64,000 nt of DNA from Dorea longicatena (GTDB lineage Bacteria > Bacillota > Clostridia > Lachnospirales > Lachnospiraceae). The translations under genes were made by a program, and so were the position numbers. Below the pieces are notes generated by a model. It did no database searches. It saw only the letters and a list, made by a program, of their open reading frames with translations, and had not been told where the DNA came from. Location: positions 945,001 to 1,009,000 of the forward strand of contig NZ_CP102280.1 in NCBI RefSeq assembly GCF_025150085.1. Direction: 5' to 3'. The stretch's first letter is position 1. Each line of letters begins with the position of its first letter. This document shows positions 52,231 to 61,652 of the stretch, piece by piece.

Positions 52231-53247
52231 ATGGAAGAAAAAAAGGTGACTGTTTCTGTTAGAGACAGTCAGATGGACAATATAAAAGCAATACTTTTGT
52301 TTTTAGTAGCGTTAGGGCATACTTTAGATGTATATAAAGATGTATGGAATGTTAATATGTATTTGATGAAATATATTTATTTGTTTCATATGCCTTTATT
52401 TGCTTTTATTACAGGCTATTTTACTAAAAATACGGAAAAGGCAAGGAACTTTGCAATTGAAAAATGTTTGATTCCGTATATATTATTGCAATCGTTATAT
52501 GTAATAATGGGGAAATTGATGATCCATATGGGATTAGCTAACTTTAATAGTGGTGTGTTTAATGGATCGTTACTGGTTCCTTCCTCAGCTTTTTATTATT
52601 TGTTAGCTGTTTTTGTGTGGAAATTAACGGCAAAAGAATTTATGAACTTACGTCATCCTTTTATTATATCTGTTGCATTAGGCTTGTTGGTAAGTGTTAC
52701 TAAGATGCAAGAATTTCACATGGGATATGGTGCAGTTTTTGCATTATTACCATTTTTTGTTGCAGGAGTACTCTGTGATGAAAAATTGTTATTACGTATA
52801 AGAAATAGTAAAAAGATATTTTCAATTTTAATATTAGGGTTATGTATTATACCGGCGGTAAAATTGCCGTATAGCATACATAGCGTGAGATCATCATATC
52901 AGACAGCAGGTTTCAGTGATATTTTTGGAATTGGTTATAGAATAATATTTTATATAATAGCACTATTAATGGGGTATGCAGTTATATCTATAACAAGTAG
53001 AAAAAGGAATGTGTTTACGCATATTGGGGAAGCATCTATTTTAGTGTATGCGGGATCTACTTTTTTAGCGCCACATGGTTACCTGATATTAAATAAGATA
53101 TTTGGATTTTCAAAAAACAATTGGATAAATTTGATAACAATGATGATTTATTGTATAATACTTATTTGGGTATGTGCAATTCCAACTTTTTTGAAATTGT
53201 ATAATTGGATATTATCTAAGATAAATTATATTTTGTTCAAAAAATGA
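52231..53247 (+). CDS. Membrane acyltransferase (Acyl_transf_3/OafA-like)
   Basis: 338 residues, about ten membrane helices. 'IKAILLFLVALGHTLDVYKD' carries the catalytic-type His early, and 'YLFHMPLFAFITGYFTKN' is the family's second signature. Such enzymes acetylate or otherwise acylate cell-surface sugars. There is no SGNH domain at the C-terminus. It lies between the fusion gene and a GT2 gene, consistent with polymer decoration. Confidence 0.88.
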   Translation: MEEKKVTVSVRDSQMDNIKAILLFLVALGHTLDVYKDVWNVNMYLMKYIYLFHMPLFAFITGYFTKNTEKARNFAIEKCLIPYILLQSLYVIMGKLMIHMGLANFNSGVFNGSLLVPSSAFYYLLAVFVWKLTAKEFMNLRHPFIISVALGLLVSVTKMQEFHMGYGAVFALLPFFVAGVLCDEKLLLRIRNSKKIFSILILGLCIIPAVKLPYSIHSVRSSYQTAGFSDIFGIGYRIIFYIIALLMGYAVISITSRKRNVFTHIGEASILVYAGSTFLAPHGYLILNKIFGFSKNNWINLITMMIYCIILIWVCAIPTFLKLYNWILSKINYILFKK

Positions 53248-53275
53248 TATTAGGAAAAACAAAAGGAAAAATATT

Positions 53276-54079
53276 ATGGGAAATAAACACTTTAAAAATC
53301 ATACGTTTGTAATTTGTGCATATAAAGAAAGTCCGTACTTAGAAGAGTGTATACAGTCATTAATGAATCAGCGAATAAAAAGTAATGTTATAATTACAAC
53401 TTCGACTCCAAATGTATATATAGAACGGCTAGCGGAAAAATATCAAATACCAGTTAAGATTAATAATGGAGAAAAAGGAATTGTTCAAGATTGGAACTTT
53501 GCGTATGAACAAGTAAACACCGATTTTCTTACAATTGCACACCAAGATGATATTTATTTACCGAATTATCTTGAAGACTTTTTGAAGATGGTTAAAAATG
53601 TGCAAAAGCCACTTATTTATTTCTGCAATTATGGAGAAATTCGTAATTCTGTAGAAGTAGATGAAAATAAATTATTAAGAGTTAAGAGAATAATGCTAAA
53701 GCCTCTGGAATGGAAAAAGTTGTGGAATAATATTTGGATTAGAAGAAGAATATTATCATTTGGGTGTGCTATTTGTTGTCCATCCGTAACTTTTAATAAG
53801 AGAAGTATAAAGCATTCACCATTTGAGGTGAAATATCGTTCAGATGAAGATTGGCAGGCTTGGGAGAAGATATCTAAACGAAAAGGTGCATTTGTATACA
53901 ATCGAAAAATAGGAATGAGACACCGTGTTCATGAAGAATCTGAAACCAGTATTATATTAAATGACGGTGCTAGAAAAAAAGAAGATTATGAAATGTTTTG
54001 CAAGTTTTGGCCATCTTCTGTTGCAAAATTACTCGTGAAATTCTATTCTAACAGCGAAAAATCTAATCAGATGGAGTAA
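53276..54079 (+). CDS. GT2-type glycosyltransferase
   Basis: 267 residues. Short GT-A protein: 'VICAYKESPYLEECIQSLM' at the N-terminus, 'INNGEKGIVQDWNFAYEQV' and 'IAHQDDIYLPNYLEDF', where HQDD serves as the metal-binding motif. The C-terminal 'RSDEDWQAWEKIS' block holds the acidic residues usual near the catalytic base. Substrate unknown. Confidence 0.82.
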   Translation: MGNKHFKNHTFVICAYKESPYLEECIQSLMNQRIKSNVIITTSTPNVYIERLAEKYQIPVKINNGEKGIVQDWNFAYEQVNTDFLTIAHQDDIYLPNYLEDFLKMVKNVQKPLIYFCNYGEIRNSVEVDENKLLRVKRIMLKPLEWKKLWNNIWIRRRILSFGCAICCPSVTFNKRSIKHSPFEVKYRSDEDWQAWEKISKRKGAFVYNRKIGMRHRVHEESETSIILNDGARKKEDYEMFCKFWPSSVAKLLVKFYSNSEKSNQME

Positions 54080-54084
54080 TACGT

Positions 54085-54777
54085 ATGAAGAAATTAATAA
54101 TTATACCTGCATATAATGAGGCTGAAAATATAGTGAAAACAGTTACACAAATAGTTGAAAAGGCACCAGATTTTGATTATGTGATTATTAATGATTGTTC
54201 TGTTGACAATACGTTGCAGATATGTAAAGAAAATAATTTTAATGTTATAAACTTGCCGATTAATCTAGGAATTGGCGGGGCAGTGCAGACTGGATACTTA
54301 TATGCCTGTGAAAAAGAATATGACTTGGCGGTACAAGTTGATGGAGATGGACAGCATGATCCAGAGTTTTTAGAAGAAATGTCAAGTTATTTTGAAAATT
54401 CAGATGTAGATATGGTTATAGGATCCCGTTTTATAGAGAAAAGTGGATTTCAGTCATCGGCAATAAGGCGTGTTGGAATTAAATTCTTTTCAGCGTTAAT
54501 TAAATTCTTGACTGGGGAAAAAATAACTGATCCAACTTCTGGATTGAGAATGGTAGGAAGAAAAGGAATACAATTATTTGCCAGAGAATATCCTAAAGAT
54601 TATCCTGAACCGGAAACTATTGTTGCGATGTTAAAAAGAAAATATAGAATAATAGAAATTCCGGTAATAATGAGAGAGAGAGAAGGGGGTGTCTCTTCAA
54701 TCTCTATGAAAAAATCGATATATTATATGGTGAAGGTTACAATGGCAATTTTAATAGAAAAGATTAGGAAGTATTAG
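54085..54777 (+). CDS. DPM1-like polyprenyl-phosphate glycosyltransferase
   Basis: 230 residues. 'KLIIIPAYNEAENIV', 'INDCSVDNT', 'NLGIGGAVQTGY' and 'QVDGDGQHDPEF' are the dolichyl-phosphate-mannose-synthase type signatures. It lacks the C-terminal membrane helices of larger relatives; the DUF2304 protein encoded 2 bases later probably supplies the membrane part. It would make undecaprenyl-phosphate-sugar used outside the membrane. Confidence 0.9.
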   Translation: MKKLIIIPAYNEAENIVKTVTQIVEKAPDFDYVIINDCSVDNTLQICKENNFNVINLPINLGIGGAVQTGYLYACEKEYDLAVQVDGDGQHDPEFLEEMSSYFENSDVDMVIGSRFIEKSGFQSSAIRRVGIKFFSALIKFLTGEKITDPTSGLRMVGRKGIQLFAREYPKDYPEPETIVAMLKRKYRIIEIPVIMREREGGVSSISMKKSIYYMVKVTMAILIEKIRKY

Positions 54778-54779
54778 TG

Positions 54780-55148
54780 ATGAGTGTGAAAATTCAAATA
54801 ATAATTGCAGTGCTTATTATATGTGCGTTAATTGTAATTATAGATATGATTAGGAAGAAAAGATTAGAATTAAGTTATGCATTATCATGGCTCCTTGTAG
54901 GAATAGGTGTGTTGATTTTAGACATTTTTCCTCAACTCATAAAAACTATTTCAGAAAAAATAGGTATAGTAAGTCCTGTTAATATGTTATTCTTTTTTGG
55001 CTTTTGTTTTTCTTTGATTATAATATTTGTATTGACAATTGCGGTATCTAAATTATCGATAAAGATAAAACAGTTAGCTCAACAAATAGCAATATATGAA
55101 AAAAAAGAAAAGGAAAGAAGACAGCAAAATGAGGTGGAAGGAAAATAA
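54780..55148 (+). CDS. DUF2304 membrane protein
   Basis: 122 residues from the ATG at 54780. Three membrane spans (about 4-24, 33-52, 68-90) and a charged C-terminal helix ('YEKKEKERRQQNE'). DUF2304 genes regularly follow DPM1-like GT2 genes, and the pair works like a split glycosyltransferase. The next gene begins 2 bases after its stop. Confidence 0.85.
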   Translation: MSVKIQIIIAVLIICALIVIIDMIRKKRLELSYALSWLLVGIGVLILDIFPQLIKTISEKIGIVSPVNMLFFFGFCFSLIIIFVLTIAVSKLSIKIKQLAQQIAIYEKKEKERRQQNEVEGK

Positions 55149-55150
55149 AG

Positions 55151-57136
55151 GTGAATAATTGGAAAAGAAATAAATATATAATAACTTCAATAGTGATTTT
55201 TTTTGCATTTTTAACAGCAATGCTTATTTCGTATAATAAAATATGGAAAGATAAAGTACAATCGCCATGGGCTGTTATGAAGGTAGAGGATTCACCGAAT
55301 TATTTGGGGAGTAAAGACATTATTGAATTGCAAAATGGAAAAGATGTTTCTCAAAAAATACAAATGGTTAGTGAAAACTTAACTGGTGTAGCAATAAAAT
55401 TCGCAAATGTGGATAAAAAAGCAACAGGTATTATTGAGATTGAATTATTGGATCCGAATAGTAAATTAGTTGAAAGATGGAAGTTGGATTGTGCGATCCT
55501 TCAAACAGACGGATATTGTAATGTACAATTGAAAAAAGATATAAAGGTCAAAGTCGGCGAAAAATATGAGTTAATTATTAGACCTAGATTACAAGATGGA
55601 AAAGGATTAGCACTTGAATTATCAAGACCATCAGTGATAACAGGTCATGCCAATGTAAAAGGTGAAAAAAATATATCGTTGTCTTTGGCGTATAAGTTGT
55701 ACGATGGCGACGGAAGTGCATTAAAATATTTAATTGTCGCAATTATTATTACAGCACTTGTAGCAATGCTTGGAAGCTTTTTGATGATGAAAAAGGGAAA
55801 AATCGCAAGTACATTTGTCGTAATGACATTTTTTATTGGATGCATTTATATTTTTGTATTACCACCGTTTGCTGTACCGGATGAAAGTGCCCATTTTGTT
55901 ACGGTATATTCTAAAAGTAATAAATTGCTAGGAAAAGAAGTTGCTGATAAAGAGGGAAAAGTAATTGCTGATTCTAATATGGGATTATATTTTATTAGAG
56001 AAGAGTATCCTACAAAAGAGTCTTATATTAGATTTGTAAAAGGAGCATTAGGAAAAAATTCAGATACTATTACTACTAAAGAAGGATTGGCGAATCCTTT
56101 AAATGTAAAAGCGATAGGTTATATTCCTCAGATTATAGGAGTGAGTATTGCAAGAATACTGGGAGGATCTGGAGAACAAATTTTATTGATAGGAAGATTA
56201 TTTGCTCTTTTGTGGTATTGTTTTGTTATGTATTTTGCAATACGAATATTTCCGTTTAATAAAATGATTATTTTTGCAGTAGGATTATTGCCAATGACAA
56301 TACAACAAGTGTGTTCGTTTAGTTATGATTCGATTTTATTAGGTTTATGCTTTTTCTTAATATCATACATTTTATGGTTAATTTATACTAAGGAGAGTGT
56401 GGAGATAAAGGATGTTCTAATATTAGTTTGTGCTATTAGTGGAATTGTAATGATTAAATATATATATATACCAATAATAGGGCTGCTTTTATTTGTCCCA
56501 AAACAAAAGTTTAATTTTAGAGTTAACAGAAAAAAAATAGCATTGTATATGTTTGGAATGCTTTCAATAGTTGAAATAGTTTCAAAAGTGACATTGATTA
56601 CAGAAGCAGCAGAAAAAAATATGCAAATTAGATCGGATGGATTATACAAATATTCAATAGGATATATAATGAGTAATTTGGGTGATACATTGGTAGTAGT
56701 TGTTCGAACAATTTTTGAAAAGCTCTCTTTTTTTGTTGAGTCGATGATTGCCAATCCATTAGGTTGGGTAGATATACAGGTCCCGAACATTATTGTTATG
56801 GGGTTCGCTATTGTTTTGATTTTTAGTGCAATTCCAAATCATATATCAAAAAAAACGACTAAAAAGCTAATGATAATGTCAGGGGTTATAGTTATATTAG
56901 TTAGTGGATTGGTCTTGGCTGCGATGTTAATTAGTTATACCTATGTTGGATCAGATATTATTCTTGGGGTACAAGGAAGATATTTCCTTCCCGTTTTACC
57001 GTTGATATTGTTAATTATTCAAGGAAGTAAGAATATTGTTGTAAAAGATAGTATAGAGACAGAATTGATACTTGCTATTACGGGATTGCAGTTATATACA
57101 ATTTGGTCAATAGTATCAGTTGTGATTACAAGATAG
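55151..57136 (+). CDS. DUF2142 polytopic membrane protein, probable GT-C glycosyltransferase
   Basis: 661 residues from a GTG 2 bases after the previous stop. An N-terminal membrane anchor precedes a beta-rich external domain (~35-185), then about ten to eleven membrane helices. The 'LPPFAVPDESAHF' loop carries the Asp-Glu pair and His typical of DUF2142 and GT-C folds. It would transfer sugar from the polyprenyl-phosphate donor made by the two preceding genes onto the exported polymer. Confidence 0.87.
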   Translation: MNNWKRNKYIITSIVIFFAFLTAMLISYNKIWKDKVQSPWAVMKVEDSPNYLGSKDIIELQNGKDVSQKIQMVSENLTGVAIKFANVDKKATGIIEIELLDPNSKLVERWKLDCAILQTDGYCNVQLKKDIKVKVGEKYELIIRPRLQDGKGLALELSRPSVITGHANVKGEKNISLSLAYKLYDGDGSALKYLIVAIIITALVAMLGSFLMMKKGKIASTFVVMTFFIGCIYIFVLPPFAVPDESAHFVTVYSKSNKLLGKEVADKEGKVIADSNMGLYFIREEYPTKESYIRFVKGALGKNSDTITTKEGLANPLNVKAIGYIPQIIGVSIARILGGSGEQILLIGRLFALLWYCFVMYFAIRIFPFNKMIIFAVGLLPMTIQQVCSFSYDSILLGLCFFLISYILWLIYTKESVEIKDVLILVCAISGIVMIKYIYIPIIGLLLFVPKQKFNFRVNRKKIALYMFGMLSIVEIVSKVTLITEAAEKNMQIRSDGLYKYSIGYIMSNLGDTLVVVVRTIFEKLSFFVESMIANPLGWVDIQVPNIIVMGFAIVLIFSAIPNHISKKTTKKLMIMSGVIVILVSGLVLAAMLISYTYVGSDIILGVQGRYFLPVLPLILLIIQGSKNIVVKDSIETELILAITGLQLYTIWSIVSVVITR

Positions 57137-57152
57137 CAATTAAGATGTAAAC

Positions 57153-57181
57153 TTGCTATAAAAAAGAAAAAATGCTATAAT
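57153..57181 (+). promoter_or_regulatory. Internal promoter before the ABC exporter genes
   Basis: -35 TTGCTA (57153-57158), 17-base spacer, -10 TATAAT (57176-57181), 37 bases before the permease start. Confidence 0.75.
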
Positions 57182-57217
57182 ATACAAACATTTTGAAAGG
57201 TATCATAAGGAGATACG

Positions 57218-57994
57218 ATGAAACGTTATATAGAAAATTTTAAAAAATTCCAACCACTGTTATATGAATTGGTTGCAAGAGATGTGAAAATAAAATATCG
57301 AAAATCCGTTCTGGGAGTTTTGTGGACACTTTTGAATCCATTAATGATGATGATTATTTTATCAATCGTATTTTCAAATTTAATGAAATTTGATGTGCAA
57401 AATTATTCGTTATATTTACTTTGTGGACAGATATTATTTAACTTTTATAATGAAGCTACTTCTGGTGCGATGACATCTATATTGGGGAATGCACCGTTAA
57501 TAAAAAAGGTATATATTCCTAAATATTTATTTGTGGTGTCAAGAATAGCGTCAAGTTCGATTAATATTCTGTCATCATTTTGTGCATTGATTCTTGTAAT
57601 GTTATTTACAAGACAAGAATTACACTTTACAATGTTTTTAGTGGTAATACCGTTGGTGTATCTGATAGTTTTTTCAATGGGTGTGGGATTGATATTAGCC
57701 GCACTTACTGTAAAGTTTAGAGATATCATGCATTTGTATACGGTATTTTTAACTGGACTTATGTATTTAACACCGGTAATTTATCCTATGAGTATGTTAC
57801 CTGGATGGGTATATAAGATAGTCTCTATAAATCCATTGACTATGATAATGGTAATTTTTAGAAACGTAGTGATTTATAATACAATTCCATCCGTTGGTGA
57901 ATTTATAGTTCCGCTTATTATAGTGATAGTAACGTTTTTCTTAGGATTATGGGTGTTCTATAAACAGCAGGATAAGTTTATTTTGAATTTGTAA
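57218..57994 (+). CDS. ABC-2 polysaccharide/teichoic acid exporter permease (TagG/Wzm-like)
   Basis: 258 residues, AAGGAGATACG before the ATG. 'LVARDVKIKYRKSVLGVLW' and 'LNPLMMMIIL' form the amphipathic interface helix and first span; six membrane spans in total, with 'TVKFRDIMHLYTVFLTGLMYLTPV' late in the chain shape-typical of Wzm/TagG. Exports lipid-linked polymers with the ATPase encoded next. Confidence 0.93.
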   Translation: MKRYIENFKKFQPLLYELVARDVKIKYRKSVLGVLWTLLNPLMMMIILSIVFSNLMKFDVQNYSLYLLCGQILFNFYNEATSGAMTSILGNAPLIKKVYIPKYLFVVSRIASSSINILSSFCALILVMLFTRQELHFTMFLVVIPLVYLIVFSMGVGLILAALTVKFRDIMHLYTVFLTGLMYLTPVIYPMSMLPGWVYKIVSINPLTMIMVIFRNVVIYNTIPSVGEFIVPLIIVIVTFFLGLWVFYKQQDKFILNL

Positions 57995-58012
57995 AATAAT
58001 AGGAGTTTTATT

Positions 58013-58771
58013 ATGGATCAGGATACGATCATAAAAGTAGATCATGTTTCGATGAAGTTTAATTTATCGAGCGAAAAAGTAGATAATTTTAAGGAATATT
58101 TGATTAAAAGAATAAAAAACAATTTGAAATACGATGAGTTTTGGGCACTGACAGATGTTAACTTCGAAGTAAAAAGGGGAGAGTCAGTTGCACTGATCGG
58201 ATTAAATGGTTGTGGGAAAAGTACAATGTTAAAGGTAATTGCCGGTGTATTGAAGCCGACGAAAGGATCTGTCTCAGTTGGCGGGACAATTGCTCCTATG
58301 ATTGAATTAGGTGCGGGATTCGATATGGATTTAACTGCAAGAGAAAATGTATATTTAAATGGGGCAATTCTGGGATATAACAGAGCTCAGATGAATGAAT
58401 ATTATGATGATCTTGTGGAATTTTCCGAATTGGAAGAGTTTATGGATGTTCCTATTAAGAATTTTTCGTCGGGAATGTTAGCAAGACTTGCTTTTTCGAT
58501 TGCGACAATAGGAAAACCGGATATTTTAATTGTAGATGAGGTTTTGTCTGTTGGAGATTTCAGATTTCAGGAAAAATGTGAAAAACGAATCCAGGGAATG
58601 ATGAAAGAAGATACAACAATTTTATTTGTATCACATAGCATTGATCAGGTGAAAAAGATTTGCAAAAGAGCAATTTGGATCGAAAAGGGACATATTCGTG
58701 ATGATGGCCCTAGTGACATTGTGGGAACAGAGTTTGAACGAGCTTATTATGCAGGAGAACTATCTGAATAA
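58013..58771 (+). CDS. ABC exporter ATPase (TagH/Wzt-like)
   Basis: 252 residues. Walker A 'GLNGCGKSTMLK' near 63-74, signature 'NFSSGMLARLAFS', Walker B 'ILIVDEVLSVGD', switch His in 'VSHSIDQVKK'. The N-terminal ~45 residues contain the family's 'MKFNLSSEKVDNFKEYL' extension. There is no C-terminal carbohydrate-binding domain, so export does not need cap recognition of the Wzt type. Pairs with the preceding permease. Confidence 0.94.
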   Translation: MDQDTIIKVDHVSMKFNLSSEKVDNFKEYLIKRIKNNLKYDEFWALTDVNFEVKRGESVALIGLNGCGKSTMLKVIAGVLKPTKGSVSVGGTIAPMIELGAGFDMDLTARENVYLNGAILGYNRAQMNEYYDDLVEFSELEEFMDVPIKNFSSGMLARLAFSIATIGKPDILIVDEVLSVGDFRFQEKCEKRIQGMMKEDTTILFVSHSIDQVKKICKRAIWIEKGHIRDDGPSDIVGTEFERAYYAGELSE

Positions 58772-58788
58772 ATAGAAGGTTGAATAGA

Positions 58789-59424
58789 ATGAAAACGATT
58801 AAAAAAATAGGGATAGCAATTATTATAATTATAATAGGTGGGGCTTATGCGTATGGAACGTGGCCTAGGCCGATATATAATACAGATATAGGAAGTTTAT
58901 CTTATGAAAAAACGGATTTTCTCACTACAGATTCTACAATGGAACAAAAATTTGTCTGTGGGAATAACGGATTTTCCGGGTTTACAATAAAAATGTTAAA
59001 GCAGGACGGACAGAACATCGGTAATTACAGATGGACTGTAGAAGAAGTTAAAACTGGAAAAACAATTGGAAAAGGAACTATTTCCGAGGCGGATACAGAA
59101 ACAAGATTATTTGAAAGCAGTAATCCGCAGAAACAGGGAATGGTAAATGTAAATTTTCCTAAGCAGCAAAATAGTAAGGGCAAGGAATATAGACTGACTT
59201 TACAGGCAGAAGAAATGGAGGATACAGAATCCGTTGCGGTTTATATTACGGAAAAAAATTCGACAGAAAGTGAATTAAAGGTAAATGAAAATGCAATGAC
59301 TGATAAGGCAAGCGTTGTTAAGCTGAATTATAAGCGCTTTAATGTGGAAACATTTATTGTTTTCTTGGGAATTGCAGTATATTTATGGGCATTTATCAAA
59401 TTTATGTATAAATTGTTCCGATAA
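58789..59424 (+). CDS. Membrane-anchored extracytoplasmic protein of the glycan cluster
   Basis: 211 residues from the ATG at 58789, AGAAGG upstream; the TTG at 58780 overlaps that site. One membrane span at each end (~6-27 and ~185-207) encloses a ~155-residue external domain that looks all-beta ('FSGFTIKMLKQDGQN', 'YRWTVEEVKTGKTIG', 'YRLTLQAEEME'). This resembles the external beta domain of the DUF2142 protein in style. No family recognised. Its position directly after the exporter suggests a role in polymer handling at the outer membrane face. Confidence 0.75.
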   Translation: MKTIKKIGIAIIIIIIGGAYAYGTWPRPIYNTDIGSLSYEKTDFLTTDSTMEQKFVCGNNGFSGFTIKMLKQDGQNIGNYRWTVEEVKTGKTIGKGTISEADTETRLFESSNPQKQGMVNVNFPKQQNSKGKEYRLTLQAEEMEDTESVAVYITEKNSTESELKVNENAMTDKASVVKLNYKRFNVETFIVFLGIAVYLWAFIKFMYKLFR

Positions 59425-59442
59425 GTGAGAGGAGTATATATC

Positions 59443-60420
59443 GTGGATGTTACAATTGTAATTCCAACAAAAAATGCGGGCAGATTATTTGAAAAAGTAC
59501 TGAAAAAGGTATTTGCACAGGAAACTACGTATGAATATGAAGTGATTTGTGTTGATTCCGGTTCCAGTGATAATACAATTGAAATAATCAAGAAGTTCCC
59601 GTGCAAATTGTACGAGATTCCGGCTTCGGAATTTGGTCATGGGAAGACCAGAAATTATGGGGCTTCCAAGGGAACAGGAGAATATATTGTTTTTATTACA
59701 CAGGATGCAATGCCGGCATCATCAAAATGGCTTCAGAATTTTATTGATGCAATGAAATCGGATCCGGAAATTGTCGGTGGCTTCGGAATTCATTATCCAT
59801 ATCCGGATTGCAATGTAATTGATAAAAGGGATTTATATTATCATTTTAAGAATTTCGGCGATGATAATACAATTTTTCAAATAACTGATGAAAACAGGCA
59901 ACGCTATAAGGAAGAAGAAGGATATAGACATTTACTGTCGTTCTTTTCGGATAATAATTCGTGTATACGAAGAGACATATTTGAAAAGTATCCTTATAAA
60001 GATGTTTCTTTTGCCGAAGACCAGATTTGGGCTAAACAAATGATTGAGTTGGGATATAAAAAATTGTATTCTCCATTCGCTCCGGTTTATCATTCACACA
60101 ATTATAAGCTGTCTACATATTTTATGAGATACTATGATGAATATAAAGGACTTTATTATCTCCAGAATTATCAGATCGCAAAATCATGGACAAGACTTCC
60201 ATTGATGATTGCGAAGCATACGATATCAGATGCGAGATATATCCGGCATCTGGAAATGAGTAAAAAAGAAAAGATACATTGGATGTTGTATTCAATGTCA
60301 AGAAATTTTAGTCGTTATTGTGGCGGCTATTTGGGAGGAAAATACGACAGTTATTCATCAAAGAAAAAGAAGTGGCTCGATCATAAAATTTCTCAACAAT
60401 ATAAACAAAGGAAGGCGTAG
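59443..60420 (+). CDS. GT2 glycosyltransferase, rhamnosyltransferase-like
   Basis: 325 residues from the GTG at 59443, with GAGAGGAG upstream. 'VTIVIPTKNAGRLFEKVL', 'VDSGSSDNTIEI', 'EFGHGKTRNYGAS' and 'ITQDAMP' are the set found in RfbF/WsaE-type rhamnosyltransferases. The C-terminal region is basic ('SYSSKKKKWLDHKI'). Three bases separate it from the WsaF-like gene, so the two probably act in the same polymer. Confidence 0.87.
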   Translation: MDVTIVIPTKNAGRLFEKVLKKVFAQETTYEYEVICVDSGSSDNTIEIIKKFPCKLYEIPASEFGHGKTRNYGASKGTGEYIVFITQDAMPASSKWLQNFIDAMKSDPEIVGGFGIHYPYPDCNVIDKRDLYYHFKNFGDDNTIFQITDENRQRYKEEEGYRHLLSFFSDNNSCIRRDIFEKYPYKDVSFAEDQIWAKQMIELGYKKLYSPFAPVYHSHNYKLSTYFMRYYDEYKGLYYLQNYQIAKSWTRLPLMIAKHTISDARYIRHLEMSKKEKIHWMLYSMSRNFSRYCGGYLGGKYDSYSSKKKKWLDHKISQQYKQRKA

Positions 60421-60422
60421 TA

Positions 60423-61652
60423 ATGACTGTACAGGAATTTTGTAAAAAAATCATACCTTTTTTAAGGAAAAAAGGTGTAAAAGGAGTATATAGAAAGCTT
60501 TTGGAAAAAACAAATGTTGTACCTGCTAAAAATCAATTTTTATATGATTTTGATTTCTTGGTTGATGATGTGAAAATTCCATTTGAGGAAAATGAATATA
60601 AAATTCATAAAAATGATGAAGTGAAAATATTGAACTGGGTTATACCTGAAATGGGAAAAGGATCGGGGGGACATTTAAATATTTTCAGATTTGTTTCTTT
60701 CTTAGAAAAAATGGGATTTCACAGCAGAATATATTTATTTAAGGCCCCATCTTTACATGATAATAAATCGGTAAGAGATTTTTTGAAAGAAAATTTCCCG
60801 ATTTTAGATGAAAGAGTAGAAGCTTACTGGGATGTGAAGTATGCAAAATTTGCACATGCAACGATTGCTACTTCATGGGAAACTGCATATTTTGTGAGAA
60901 ATTTTGATAATACAGTTTCAAAATTTTATTTTGTACAAGATTATGAACCGTTTTTCTTCCCACATGGTTCGTATTATGAATTAGCAAAAAATACGTATAA
61001 ATTTGGGTTTAGAGGAATTACAGCAGGAGATTGGATAAAAGATAAACTGATTTCTGATTTTGGAATGAAAGCTGATAGTTTCGGCTTTTCGTATGATAAA
61101 GATATGTATGTGCCATTGAAGAAAAAAGGAACTACGAAGAGAGTATTCTTTTATGCAAGACCTGTTACACCGAGACGAGACTTCGAAATCGGATTATTTG
61201 CGCTTGATTTGTTATGTAAGAAAATGCCAGAAGTCGAAGTTGTTTTTGCAGGATGGGATATAAGTACTTTTGAAATTCCGTTCAAACATAAAGATATGGG
61301 AATTATGAGTATAGATAAGTTATCGAAGGTATATTCGCAATGTGATTTATGTTTGATTATTTCGAATACAAACTTATCCTTACTCCCATTGGAAGTTATG
61401 GCATCAAATTCTGTGGCAGTTTGCTCAAAGGGAGAAAATAGTACTTGGCTTGTGAATGAAGAAAATTCTGTTTTAGTTGAATATGAACCTAGAAATATTG
61501 CGGAAACTATGGAGTATTATTTGAAAAATACCGATAAACTTGCGGAAATTAGAAAAAAAGGTCTGGATTTTGCGCAGTCGACTTCTTGGGAAAAAGAGGC
61601 TGAAAAAGTACGTGATGCGTTACTGAAAGGAATAAAGGAAGATGAAAAATAA
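60423..61652 (+). CDS. WsaF-like GT4 rhamnosyltransferase
   Basis: 409 residues. 'LNWVIPEMGKGSGGHLNIF' opens the N-terminal Rossmann domain; 'FYFVQDYEPFFFP' and 'ITAGDWIKDKLI' follow. The C-terminal GT-B half has 'FFYARPVTPRRDFEIG' and 'LLPLEVMAS' with the Glu of the donor site. This layout is that of WsaF-type rhamnosyltransferases known from S-layer glycans. It supports rhamnose in the polymer. No dTDP-rhamnose synthesis genes are visible in the window. Confidence 0.88.
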   Translation: MTVQEFCKKIIPFLRKKGVKGVYRKLLEKTNVVPAKNQFLYDFDFLVDDVKIPFEENEYKIHKNDEVKILNWVIPEMGKGSGGHLNIFRFVSFLEKMGFHSRIYLFKAPSLHDNKSVRDFLKENFPILDERVEAYWDVKYAKFAHATIATSWETAYFVRNFDNTVSKFYFVQDYEPFFFPHGSYYELAKNTYKFGFRGITAGDWIKDKLISDFGMKADSFGFSYDKDMYVPLKKKGTTKRVFFYARPVTPRRDFEIGLFALDLLCKKMPEVEVVFAGWDISTFEIPFKHKDMGIMSIDKLSKVYSQCDLCLIISNTNLSLLPLEVMASNSVAVCSKGENSTWLVNEENSVLVEYEPRNIAETMEYYLKNTDKLAEIRKKGLDFAQSTSWEKEAEKVRDALLKGIKEDEK

